From Psychrobacter ciconiae (GTDB lineage: Bacteria; Pseudomonadota; Gammaproteobacteria; Pseudomonadales; Moraxellaceae), in NCBI RefSeq assembly GCF_904846055.1, contig NZ_CAJGYV010000001.1, positions 1,674,001-1,738,000 of the forward strand: DNA of 64,000 nucleotides. The letters are read 5' to 3'. Below the pieces are notes generated by a model. That model made no database searches and had not been told where the DNA came from. It saw only the letters and a list, made by a program, of their open reading frames with translations. Positions 46,896 through 55,194 of the stretch are shown one piece after another. The position numbers and the translations under genes are program-made. Positions within the stretch are counted from its first letter, which is position 1. Every line of letters starts with the position of its first letter.

Positions 46896-47354
46896 TCAGT
46901 TCACTTTAAAAGAGTTATGGTTTGGATGAATATCATAAAACAGTTTTGATAAGTCATTTTCTATCCAACCTTGTCTTAAGAATTTTACCTGAGCCCATTT
47001 ATTCTCGATAGGGTTTAGGTCAGGACTGTAAGGTGGTAGCCATAAGATGCGATGACCATGACGGTTAAGCAGTTTGGCAATGCGACGGTTTTTATGAAAG
47101 GATGCGTTGTCCATCACAATCACGCATTTGGTCTTAAGGCTTGGAATCAGTTTGTACTTGCACCAATCATAAATCACTCGCCAATTGACGTTCTTTTCAA
47201 TGAATTCTAGCGCAAACAAGACCTTTTGGTATAACGCTCCAATGACGTTGGTTCGTTTTTTACCTTGCCAGTTGTAGCTATCGATACAAGGTTTACCTAT
47301 TGGTGCATAACCGTATGGTCTTATCGTTTCATGCTCAAAGCCACTTTCGTCCAT
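46896..47354 (-). CDS. IS630 transposase, second frame with DDE catalytic domain (copy 1)
   Basis: 152-residue open frame from its first ATG, but the coding frame extends upstream to the A9 run (T9 at 47449-47457). It carries the DDE nuclease: first Asp in MDESGFEHE, second in VIVMDNASFHK, Glu in DLNPIENKWAQVKF. It lacks a DNA-binding domain, which is on the other frame, so it needs frame change to make an active protein. Protein identical to that of copy 2. Confidence 0.88.
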   Translation of the reverse strand: MDESGFEHETIRPYGYAPIGKPCIDSYNWQGKKRTNVIGALYQKVLFALEFIEKNVNWRVIYDWCKYKLIPSLKTKCVIVMDNASFHKNRRIAKLLNRHGHRILWLPPYSPDLNPIENKWAQVKFLRQGWIENDLSKLFYDIHPNHNSFKVN

Positions 47355-47406
47355 ATAGATGATGGGAAAGCCTTGTTGTTTGAAGTAGTGGAGCTTAGCG
47401 TTAAAC

Positions 47407-47745
47407 TCAGCTCTTTTTATCGGGCAAGCGTTTGGGTGTTCTAAGGTCTTTTTTTTTGCTGATTCCCAAGCGCTTTAACGCCTCACAAATCCCTGAGGCA
47501 CTGCAGTTTAAGCGGGCAGCACGTTCGTAATGATAGCTGTCGGGATAGTCTTCAACGTCTTTACGCAATGCCTCATCAGTTATCTTTCGTGCCGTGACAT
47601 TGCGAGTAGTTTTGCTGTGAAGCCGCTTCTTCCACTTTTGAATGGTGGTCGGGCTGATGTCATAAAATACGGCAGCTTCAGCAAAGGTCATGCCGTTAGC
47701 TAAGCTTTTAAGCACTTGTTTGCGAAAATCTAAGGAATAGGTCAT
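47407..47745 (-). CDS. IS630 transposase, first frame with helix-turn-helix (copy 1)
   Basis: 112 residues beginning MTYSLDFRKQVLKSLANG: N-terminal helix-turn-helix domain (TFAEAAVFYDISPTTIQKWK) and a second HTH near the end (ASGICEALKRLGISKKK). It stops 50 bp after the nine-A run where the DDE frame can be entered. It differs from copy 2 at one residue (Ala versus Thr in YERAARLN). Confidence 0.88.
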   Translation of the reverse strand: MTYSLDFRKQVLKSLANGMTFAEAAVFYDISPTTIQKWKKRLHSKTTRNVTARKITDEALRKDVEDYPDSYHYERAARLNCSASGICEALKRLGISKKKDLRTPKRLPDKKS

Positions 47746-48483
47746 GATGAATTGAGGGGTCAGTTAAGATATTTTGTTTTATAACATTTTTAGGTCGATT
47801 TGGCTATATTATTGCTTGGGATTTTAGCCTTGGCTTGGGCGTTTGTTACGATGCAAAAAAAGCCCGAAGCCGAACCAGTTGAAACCATTACTCGCGAGGG
47901 CGTTATTAGTCAAATCCAAGAGCTAAACCGCTTGCAAACGGTGCTGTTTAGCGTTGATACCATCATCAGCAGTCAAAAGCGCGGCAGTTGGCAAAAGCTT
48001 TGGCAAGATGAGCAAAAAGGCTTATTTATCGCTCGCGGTCGCGTCGAGGCGGGTATTGATTTGAGCGAATTGTCCCCTGAAATGGTTCAAGTCGTGCCGC
48101 CAGCTGCTCCTGAGGACGCCAAAGCCAACATCGATAGCAAAGCCTTGATGCCAACGATTCATATCACCCTGCCGCCGTCGCAAATTTTTACCGTTTATCT
48201 TGATGATTTGGAAATTTATGATTGGCAAACCGGCGCGTTTAACCTGCTGCAAGTGGACCCAAAGGTGCTTGAAGCCGCTCAGCAATCGGCAAAAAAAGAA
48301 GTCTTGGAGCGCGCTTGCCGCGGTAATATCATGACCCTTGCCGCGCAAAACGCGCAATCGCAGTTGCAGCAATTATTTTCCTTAACCGGAGCGGTGGTGA
48401 CGGTAAGCTCCCAAGGCAGCGGTGCTTGCCAGTTGCCTGCCACGCCTGCACGTAATGCAGCAGCAAAAAATAGTGGTGGCTAA

Positions 48484-48892
48484 GACTAGCAGCACTAATC
48501 TATAGCCAACAATAAATAGTATCAGCGGTCATATAAGCAGATGAACAGAGCTGACACTGACCAGAATTGGGATTTGGCGGGATTTCTTTCTCAAAGCGTC
48601 ACTTTAAAACGATTTATCTCATTATTATCGTAAAGATTAGATTTGGCACTGATTTTTTTGGTAGGTTTGATATACTGATCGTTTGCGATATCAACTCAGA
48701 ACATTTATTTGTAGTAACAACTATTTGTCATAACAATAATTACCAGTCAAGCTTACGTTTTGAAATTTTACAAGGGTTTAGCCAAATCGTTAAACCCTGT
48801 TATCGTTGCGCCATCTTTGATGGTCACGACCTTGTTAAGCCATTTACATAGCTTATTCATTATTGATCTTTGATGCGGTTTGGAGGAATGAT
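48484..48892. other. intergenic region after the DUF4230 gene
   Basis: About 409 bp. I see one hairpin, GGGTTTA/TAAACCC (48774-48780, 48791-48797), without a T run. A 94-codon open frame here has no ribosome site and unlikely composition, so it is not annotated. Confidence 0.45.
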
Positions 48893-50251
48893 ATGCCCAC
48901 CCAAAGCAATCTAAAAAAAGTCCTACGAACTGCGCTAGTTGGCATTAAACCTGCCGATCAGGTCATGATTAAAGGCTATTTGCGCGTGTTGCTGCGGCTT
49001 GAGGCAGATTTGGAGTGGGTTTCGGCAAATCATCCGCAAGTTGATTTATTTATGATCAATAATGAGTTTCGGGAGGCGGCAAGCGTTACCAAGCTTTTAA
49101 GTTCACAATCTCAAAAACCGGTACTGTATATCAGCCGAACTGACATTGATGAGGGCTGGATTAAGCAAGACCGTTTGATTTTGCCATTAAAAAAGCTTGA
49201 TGAATTAAATGACTGGCTGATGGCGTCGGTTTTATCCTTAAAACAAGGAGCAGGCATTGTTACCAATATTTTGCAGCAAAACGACCCTCAGCTTTCTACG
49301 TTGCCCAGTAATGCCGCTTTAACAAAAGCGCCAAAAGAGCCAGCCGCCAAAAGCGCCGCTGATAATAATACGGTCAGCACCGCCCTAAAAACCCCTGAAA
49401 TTAACCTAAATAGCAACCTGATTCATCCGCAATCAACATCGCTGCAGAGGGATTATGGCAACGTAATCGAAATGATGCAGCAGCTTAAAACCAAGCCTGA
49501 AGGGCTGTATCAACTTTGTGCTAACAATCAGCCGTCAGGGTCAGCCTTTGCCATTATTGCACCAAAGGAAGGTCGAGTTTGGTGCCAGTCGCCTCCAAGC
49601 GCCGACCTTGCGTTGACCAGTTGGCAGCTGACCCCTTATCAAGGCGGAATGCCAAATCCTGCCCAAGCTTATGATTTGACCCAATGGCTTTGGCAGCAAG
49701 CTTGGCTGCAATCTGAGCCGCTGCTTGCCTTAATCAATGATCATGAAAGCTATCAGTTAAGCCACTGGATTAAGCCTGAACTGCGCGACTATGCTGCCAA
49801 TATGACTGAACGCAACGCTCAAGAGCTGAGTAAAAAAGAGCGCCAAGCGCTATTAACGATAATGACGGCGCTTGAAGCTGCCCCAAAAACGATCAATGAG
49901 CTGTCAGCCGCCGCGCAAATTTCAATCAAAGCAAGCAAACGCATAGTTCTTAGTTTGTTATTTTCAGGTAGCTTGCAACAAAGCAGCTATGCCAAACTTG
50001 AGCGCCAGAGGCTTAATACCGCAGCCCAAGCTGCCACTGCCGAACCTGATTCAAAGCTTGATGTGACCAAAATATCAGAAATAGCGGCGGCACATGTTCA
50101 GCTTGAGCGCTCTGATTCTGATATCGAAAATCCGCCTCAGACATCGGACAACTTAGTGACAAGTCCACCAAATCAAAGCCCTGAAAATGCAGCGATGCAA
50201 CAGCAAAAAATGGGCTTTTTATCGAAGCTGCGGCATAAGCTTGGTCTTTAA
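48893..50251 (+). CDS. unrecognised 452-residue protein, possibly receiver-like plus winged helix
   Basis: Start at ATG 48893 is set by GGAGG six bases upstream. Residues 1-110 alternate strand and helix like a degenerate response-regulator receiver (TALVGI, VDLFMINNEF, KPVLYIS), but the phospho-acceptor Asp is not evident. After an Ala/Pro/Asn linker, residues about 190-380 contain a compact domain ending in a helix-turn-helix-like segment (TINELSAAAQISIKASKRIV). The C-terminus is a polar tail ending MGFLSKLRHKLGL. This vaguely recalls PATAN-type regulators, but the family is not established. Confidence 0.65.
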   Translation: MPTQSNLKKVLRTALVGIKPADQVMIKGYLRVLLRLEADLEWVSANHPQVDLFMINNEFREAASVTKLLSSQSQKPVLYISRTDIDEGWIKQDRLILPLKKLDELNDWLMASVLSLKQGAGIVTNILQQNDPQLSTLPSNAALTKAPKEPAAKSAADNNTVSTALKTPEINLNSNLIHPQSTSLQRDYGNVIEMMQQLKTKPEGLYQLCANNQPSGSAFAIIAPKEGRVWCQSPPSADLALTSWQLTPYQGGMPNPAQAYDLTQWLWQQAWLQSEPLLALINDHESYQLSHWIKPELRDYAANMTERNAQELSKKERQALLTIMTALEAAPKTINELSAAAQISIKASKRIVLSLLFSGSLQQSSYAKLERQRLNTAAQAATAEPDSKLDVTKISEIAAAHVQLERSDSDIENPPQTSDNLVTSPPNQSPENAAMQQQKMGFLSKLRHKLGL

Positions 50252-50323
50252 AAGCTTTGTTTTTACAATCAAAGCTTAAAAAAATCAAAGCCTAAAGCCT
50301 CAGAACGATATAACCCTAAAGCG

Positions 50324-50902
50324 TTAAGACTGCGTAATCACGGCAGCATCGGCGCTAATGGCGGTAAAGTTGGTAATATCGCCATTTTCAATCAAATCAA
50401 TACTGCTACCACCTTCATGACTGACCAACTCAATACTGCCATCTGCTGAATGGTAAGTGGGGTTGTTGCCCTGACCCTCAGGAGCGGTTAAGGTGAGTTT
50501 CGGCTGATTAGGAACGCTGACAATGGCGTTTAATAAGCCATCCCGCGAGGTCTCAAAAACCACACTAATCGTCGTACCATCTTCACTTTTATAGCGAACA
50601 TCAGTCACTTGAGCGCCGGCAAGCGATGGCGGATTCTCAACTGCGGTTTCATCACTTTCTGCTGTCGCTGCTTCGGCGTCAGCCTTTGGCGGCTCGGCAT
50701 CGGTTTGCTCTGAGGCTGAATTTATCTCACTATTTTGGGTATCTTGGTCAGCCGCGATTGCTTCGGTAGGGGCGCTTGTGGCAACGGAAGCAGTGGTTTC
50801 TGCTTCGACTTTGGTTTCAGGCTTTTTTTGGCAAGCGCTCAGCAAGAATAAACTTAGGGCAATAGCAAATATTGGTGTTGGTTGAATGAGTTTAATGTTC
50901 AT
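50324..50902 (-). CDS. hypothetical lipoprotein with acidic linker
   Basis: About 192 residues from ATG 50902, chosen because it gives a standard signal peptide (IFAIALSLFLLSAC, lipobox LSAC). An acidic Ala/Glu/Thr/Ser-rich linker of about 80 residues follows, then a compact beta-rich domain from about residue 95 (VTDVRYKSEDGTTISVVFE). I do not recognise the family. It starts 35 bp after the mnmC stop on the same strand and may be cotranscribed with mnmC. Confidence 0.7.
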   Translation of the reverse strand: MNIKLIQPTPIFAIALSLFLLSACQKKPETKVEAETTASVATSAPTEAIAADQDTQNSEINSASEQTDAEPPKADAEAATAESDETAVENPPSLAGAQVTDVRYKSEDGTTISVVFETSRDGLLNAIVSVPNQPKLTLTAPEGQGNNPTYHSADGSIELVSHEGGSSIDLIENGDITNFTAISADAAVITQS

Positions 50903-50936
50903 AATATCAGTTCCAATGATTGATTCTTGCCAAAAG

Positions 50937-52952
50937 TTAAGGCTGAAGTGGCATTTGTAGCCGCGCGCGATTGGGGTCAAGTTTGCTTAGCATTAAGCTT
51001 GATATTGGCACAAAACTGTCCGTTATCAAGTCCGCGAGCACCTCACTACAAAGCGGCGCAAAGGCATAGCCTTTTGACCCCATTGCCGTTAAGCTCCAAA
51101 TATTATCGCTAAGCTTGCCAACGATCGGGTGATAATCCGGCGTTTGCGCGCGGATGCCAACGCGGGCTTGCCAGTTGTCAAAGACCGTCGGAATCACAGC
51201 ATCCAGTTCCGGCAATGCTGCTATCAGCTTATCACGGCTGGTCTTGTGGTCAAGGTTGCGAACGTCTAGACCTTCATCGTTTCGGTCAAAGCTTGCCCCC
51301 AATAAAAATTGCGGTTGCGGGTAGTTCACCGGACTGATTTCGCCATCTTTTTTGGTGGGCGAAAATGGCGCGCAATAACCGTTATATTTTAGCGGGAGTT
51401 TAGGAAGTTTTGCCAATTGCGCGGCTGTTGGCGAAAACCAAGACAACTGACCGCGAATCTTGCGGCAATTGAACATCTTAGGGTGCAATAAATGGCTTTC
51501 AAACCCTGCGCAAATGATGACATTGTCAGCGGTCAAGGTCACAACGGTAGCCGCATCATTTTCATCTAAGCAGCCGGTGACGATAACATTTTGACCATGG
51601 TCTTTAATATCTTGAACCAAGAATTTTTTAAACTCAATATTTGGCTGGGCTAAGATTGCTGATTTTAAGGCTTGCGGATTAATAAGCGCCGATTTTGGTA
51701 AAAATAAATTTTCAGTAAGGTCTTGGCTAAAAATACCGCTGAGGTTTTGAGCGGCTTTATTTGCCAAAGTCGTGGCAACTTCGTCCGGATAGGCTTTGAT
51801 TTGCTCGGTATCAACATTGGATTGGGTCAATAAATCAAGCGTTCCGGTTGGGGTGACGATATGGTCAACAAGCGATGGCGTGGCTACTTGATCAAGGTTA
51901 CGGTAAAATTGGCTGCTATAAAAATACGCCAAGCTGTGCAGATGCTCGGATACATGCGTAATCGGCGTCATTTTGGGGGCAAGCAGCGCTCGCGGGTTGC
52001 CTGAAGCCCCTGCCAGCGGCGCAGTTTTGTCAAGCAAAGTTACCTGATGACCGCGACGAGCAAGCGCCCATGCCGCCATCAGCCCTGAGACGCCCGCGCC
52101 GATAATAAGCGATTGCGGTGGTGGTTTTGTTTTTGATGGTGACAGTGACTGTAATTGCGATTGGGGTTGAGTTTCGGTGCCACAGTTTTCAATAATCGCG
52201 GTAATCATTTCGCGTTTTTTGCCAAAGCCTTTGACTTTTTTGACCAAAAATCCGGCAGATTGCAAACCGCGTTTGACGACACCGGCGGCGCTAAAGGTAG
52301 CCGCAGTCGTGGCGGTGGTTGATAAGCGTTCAATTTGGGTAAAAATCGCCTGCGCCCACAAGTCTCCGTTGCAAGCTGGCGCAAAGCCATCTAAAAACCA
52401 AGCATCGATAAATGGCTTTGATGGATAGCTGTCCGGCTGAGCGAGACTTTGCAAACTTTGCGCCGCATCGCCAAGCCAAATATCTACCGTTAAATTATCC
52501 TCAAAAAAGCTCAAGCGGTGGCAACCGGCGAGCAGCGGCGGGTAGGCGGCTAAAAGTTGGTCAATTAAACCCCTAAACTCAGGAGCACGATTGGCAATAC
52601 TGGCAAGCGCTTTTGCCAAATCGCTTTTGGTCAGCGGGAACTTTTCGGTAGTGATAAATTGCAGCCGTGATTTAGCAAGGCGCGGGTTATTAAGACGAAG
52701 CTGTCGCCAAAGCTGCCAAAGGACGAGCAAATTTAGCCCCGTACCAAAGCCAATCTCAGCGACCGTAAAGCCTTGGTTTGGCGCAAGCTTGGCAAGCCGA
52801 TTGGGTAAGTCATTATGGTCAATGAACACAAATTGCGACTCACAAAGCCCGTCACTGTTAGAAAAATAAACATCACCAAATAAGGCAGACACCGGAACTT
52901 CATTGCCTAAGTCGTCCGTTTGCCAAGTAATCGCGGCAGGAGTAATGGTCAT
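50937..52952 (-). CDS. mnmC: bifunctional tRNA 5-methylaminomethyl-2-thiouridine biosynthesis protein MnmC
   Basis: 671-residue two-domain enzyme for the last steps of mnm5s2U34 formation in tRNA. N-terminal methyltransferase (MnmC2, about 1-245) with SAM motif VAEIGFGTGLNLL and DAWFLDGFAPACNGDLW; C-terminal FAD oxidase (MnmC1, about 275-665) with dinucleotide motif IIGAGVSGLMAAWALARRGH and VGIRAQTPDYHPIVG near the end. Full length. The start overlaps the stop of yciI by four bases, so the two are translationally coupled. Confidence 0.95.
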   Translation of the reverse strand: MTITPAAITWQTDDLGNEVPVSALFGDVYFSNSDGLCESQFVFIDHNDLPNRLAKLAPNQGFTVAEIGFGTGLNLLVLWQLWRQLRLNNPRLAKSRLQFITTEKFPLTKSDLAKALASIANRAPEFRGLIDQLLAAYPPLLAGCHRLSFFEDNLTVDIWLGDAAQSLQSLAQPDSYPSKPFIDAWFLDGFAPACNGDLWAQAIFTQIERLSTTATTAATFSAAGVVKRGLQSAGFLVKKVKGFGKKREMITAIIENCGTETQPQSQLQSLSPSKTKPPPQSLIIGAGVSGLMAAWALARRGHQVTLLDKTAPLAGASGNPRALLAPKMTPITHVSEHLHSLAYFYSSQFYRNLDQVATPSLVDHIVTPTGTLDLLTQSNVDTEQIKAYPDEVATTLANKAAQNLSGIFSQDLTENLFLPKSALINPQALKSAILAQPNIEFKKFLVQDIKDHGQNVIVTGCLDENDAATVVTLTADNVIICAGFESHLLHPKMFNCRKIRGQLSWFSPTAAQLAKLPKLPLKYNGYCAPFSPTKKDGEISPVNYPQPQFLLGASFDRNDEGLDVRNLDHKTSRDKLIAALPELDAVIPTVFDNWQARVGIRAQTPDYHPIVGKLSDNIWSLTAMGSKGYAFAPLCSEVLADLITDSFVPISSLMLSKLDPNRARLQMPLQP

Positions 52953-53275
52953 TTTTGGGCGTCTGATGCTTTTTGGTCTAATGGTGCAGGAAGCGCTTGG
53001 ATAAATGGCTTGATATCGACATGACTATAAACACCTTCGCGCAAATACGGCTCAGCGCTTGCCCAGTCTTGGGCGGCGTCTAGCGAGTCAAAGTCTGCAA
53101 TGATGAGACTTCCGGACATCTCAGGCGCGCCATGCTCGATGGGCGTAGGTCCTGCGATGACAAGGCGGTTATCAGCATCGAGCTGCTTTAATCGTGCCAA
53201 ATGCTCCTCGCGGGTGGCTTTTCGTGCCTCAAGGCTTCCGGCAACGTCATGACCGATAATGACAAACAGTGGCAT
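52949..53275 (-). CDS. yciI: YciI family protein
   Basis: 108-residue ferredoxin-like alpha/beta barrel protein of the YciI family. Conserved features: MPLFVIIGHDVAGS at the N-terminus with the His-Asp pair proposed as active site, REEHLARLKQL, and the SLDAAQDWASAEPYLREGVY segment. Function of YciI is unproven. It lies in the order yciB-yciI-mnmC, with a four-base overlap to mnmC, and yciB-yciI neighbours are common in gammaproteobacteria. Confidence 0.9.
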   Translation of the reverse strand: MPLFVIIGHDVAGSLEARKATREEHLARLKQLDADNRLVIAGPTPIEHGAPEMSGSLIIADFDSLDAAQDWASAEPYLREGVYSHVDIKPFIQALPAPLDQKASDAQK

Positions 53276-53368
53276 AATTATTCCTTATGGTTGCTTTATT
53301 TTTAATTAAATTTTGCTAAACTTTTAAATGCCGCCATGACTGCTACCGCGGCAACTTTTTTTAACACG

Positions 53369-53923
53369 CTATTTTGCTGTTTTGTTGTCCATCAATGCAG
53401 GGTTCAGATACTTTTTGAGCACCATAAATTGCGCGGCAATAAACACCAGCATGATCGGAATCCAGCCGTAAGTTTTAAAATTAATCCAAGCTTCATCGCT
53501 CATCATAAAGGCGGTGACGTAATGTAAAACGCCCATCAACGCAAAAAACAGCGCCCAAGCGACGGTCAGTTTTTTCCAGCCTGATGATGATAATAAAAAT
53601 ACCTCTTTCATCGCAAGCTGCATTAATGGCTTATTAATCAACACACTACCAAACAAAGTTAAGGCAAAAATACCGTTGATAATCGGCGATTTCCAGCGCA
53701 AATAAATGTCATCGCGAAGCAATAGTGTGCCACCACAAAAGACGATGGTCAGTAGCAACACAACCCACTGCTGCTTATCAAACTTGCCTTTTTGGCGAAT
53801 AAAGTGAATCGCATAAACGATGATGGTGGCGACAAGCAATGCCCCTGCCGCCATCAAAATACCGCTGTGACGCGCGGCGATAAAAAATGCAATCAGTGGA
53901 ATAAAGTCTAACAAGGCTTTCAT
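53369..53923 (-). CDS. yciB: inner-membrane septation protein YciB (IspZ)
   Basis: 184-residue polytopic membrane protein with five to six helices. Family signatures: KALLDFIPLIAFFI at the N-terminus, a central LLRDDIYLRWKSPIINGIFA, and the C-terminal WINFKTYGWIPIMLVFIAAQ. In E. coli YciB interacts with cell-wall elongation and division proteins and affects septation. Standard length. It is upstream of yciI-mnmC by 93 bp and divergent from the PHP gene. Confidence 0.93.
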   Translation of the reverse strand: MKALLDFIPLIAFFIAARHSGILMAAGALLVATIIVYAIHFIRQKGKFDKQQWVVLLLTIVFCGGTLLLRDDIYLRWKSPIINGIFALTLFGSVLINKPLMQLAMKEVFLLSSSGWKKLTVAWALFFALMGVLHYVTAFMMSDEAWINFKTYGWIPIMLVFIAAQFMVLKKYLNPALMDNKTAK

Positions 53924-54150
53924 AATAAGGCTTACCTGCTGAAGTGATGCCGATAGTTTACACGGCGCGCGGTAAGAAAAAAAGCAATCTTGGCGTAATC
54001 AAACGGCGCAATCTGCCTTATACTATATCCTATAACTTGAATGTGATTGAAAATAAAAACGGTATTTTACGCCCGCCGTGATGAAATGGTCAGCGCGTTG
54101 CCACCTGTTGTCCAAAACTGGTGGCAAAATAGTGCCCAAACAAGGTTTTA

Positions 54151-55035
54151 ATGATGAAAATAGATTTGCATTGCCACAGCACCTGCTCCGATGGGACGTT
54201 TGCGCCAGAATCAGTGGTTGAGCGCGCCAAAACCGCTGGTATCGACGTGCTGGCATTGACCGACCATGACACGCTTAAAGGCATTGCTGCGGCAAAAAGT
54301 GCGGCAAAAGAGTTGGGAGTAACGCTTATTAATGGTGTTGAAATCAGCTGCCAGCATACCCTTGAAGGCGGTTACGGCAAAAATAAAGCCGCTAATAAAA
54401 TCATTCACGTGGTGGCGCTTGATTTTACGGATACCGAACTCATGCAGCAAACGCTTGAGGGTTTGCAAAACAGCCGAGCCACTCGCGGCTATCAGATGAC
54501 CGAAAAATTAAGCGAATTACTTGATTTGGAGTTTGTGCCGCTTTGGGAGGAGATTTGCGCCAAAGCCGGTGGCAACCCGACCGCTGTGGGTCGCGCTCAT
54601 ATCGGTCAGGTGTTGTTTGACCGTGGTTTGGTAAAAACCGTTCAGCAGTCGTTTGACAAGTATTTGGCAGACAACAAGCCGGCTTATGTTGCTATTGAAG
54701 CGTTAAGCCTTGAGCGCGCCATCAGCCTCATTCACGATTGCGGCGGCAAAGTGGTGCTTGCTCATCCAACGCGATATCAGCTGTCCGCCACTCGAATCCG
54801 CAAACTGATTGCCGAATTTGCTGAGCTTGGCGGCGATGCTTGCGAAATCCCAAGCCCAAGCGAGCCTATCAGCACGCGAAAGATGGTTGACCGCTGCATT
54901 TTAGAGCACAAGCTTGCCGTATCGGTCGGCAGCGACTTTCATGGTGCTAATATGCCGTGGCGGCGCTTGGGCGACGTTCCTAAATTAAACCCTGACCAAT
55001 CGGGGATCTGGCAGAGCTTTGCCGCGCTGCAATGA
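54151..55035 (+). CDS. PHP-domain phosphoesterase (YciV/RNase AM-like)
   Basis: 294 residues, metal-dependent PHP phosphoesterase. Metal-site motifs: IDLHCHSTCSDGTF at the N-terminus, LTDHDT near residue 32, VVLAHPTRY near 208 and GSDFHGANMPWR near 266. Family members hydrolyse 3',5'-bisphosphonucleosides and trim 5' ends of RNA (RNase AM, E. coli YciV/TrpH). Its position divergent from yciB fits the yci gene group. Both ATG codons at 54151 and 54154 are usable; AAGG lies upstream. Confidence 0.9.
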   Translation: MMKIDLHCHSTCSDGTFAPESVVERAKTAGIDVLALTDHDTLKGIAAAKSAAKELGVTLINGVEISCQHTLEGGYGKNKAANKIIHVVALDFTDTELMQQTLEGLQNSRATRGYQMTEKLSELLDLEFVPLWEEICAKAGGNPTAVGRAHIGQVLFDRGLVKTVQQSFDKYLADNKPAYVAIEALSLERAISLIHDCGGKVVLAHPTRYQLSATRIRKLIAEFAELGGDACEIPSPSEPISTRKMVDRCILEHKLAVSVGSDFHGANMPWRRLGDVPKLNPDQSGIWQSFAALQ

Positions 55036-55194
55036 GCGGCTCAATCCAGCCGTTATGAATCTAAGCAGTATCCACAATAACTTTTAATGTTGACCTAAGT
55101 TACAATGTTACAATGATAATTCTTGACTTAAAATTGTGCCACTCATCAAGCGGTAACTGATGACCTTGATTTTTCGATAAGTGATTGCTCGTTT

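Larger units (their letters stand above)
46893..47806 (-). mobile_element. IS630-family insertion sequence, copy 1 (914 bp)
   Basis: Ends set by comparison with copy 2: each starts TAGCCAAATCG and ends GAACTGACTA in transposase orientation, with related terminal sequences TAGCCA/TAGTCA. Flanking TA at 46891-46892 and 47807-47808 is the target duplication typical of IS630/Tc1-mariner elements. Transposase is on the minus strand in two overlapping frames. A handful of substitutions separate this copy from the other. Confidence 0.93.
46803..48483 (+). pseudogene. DUF4230 membrane-protein gene interrupted by IS630 element
   Basis: The gene starts at ATG 46803 with AAGGA upstream and reads 30 codons to GTA at 46890-46892. 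The element then introduces a TAG. After the element and the second TA (47807-47808) the same frame resumes at TTA 47809 and continues to 48483. Joined, it encodes about 254 residues: a short cytoplasmic start (MSNHQTPPQKEVILTK), one membrane helix cut in half by the insertion (WLSWLV then LLLGILALAWAF), and a DUF4230 domain with AQNAQSQLQQLFSLTG near the end. DUF4230 proteins have no known role. Confidence 0.88.

Noticed and set aside
48567..48851. 94-codon plus-strand open frame after the DUF4230 gene
   Set aside because: No ribosome site, Ile/Phe/His-rich random-looking composition, AT-rich spacer; no family pattern.
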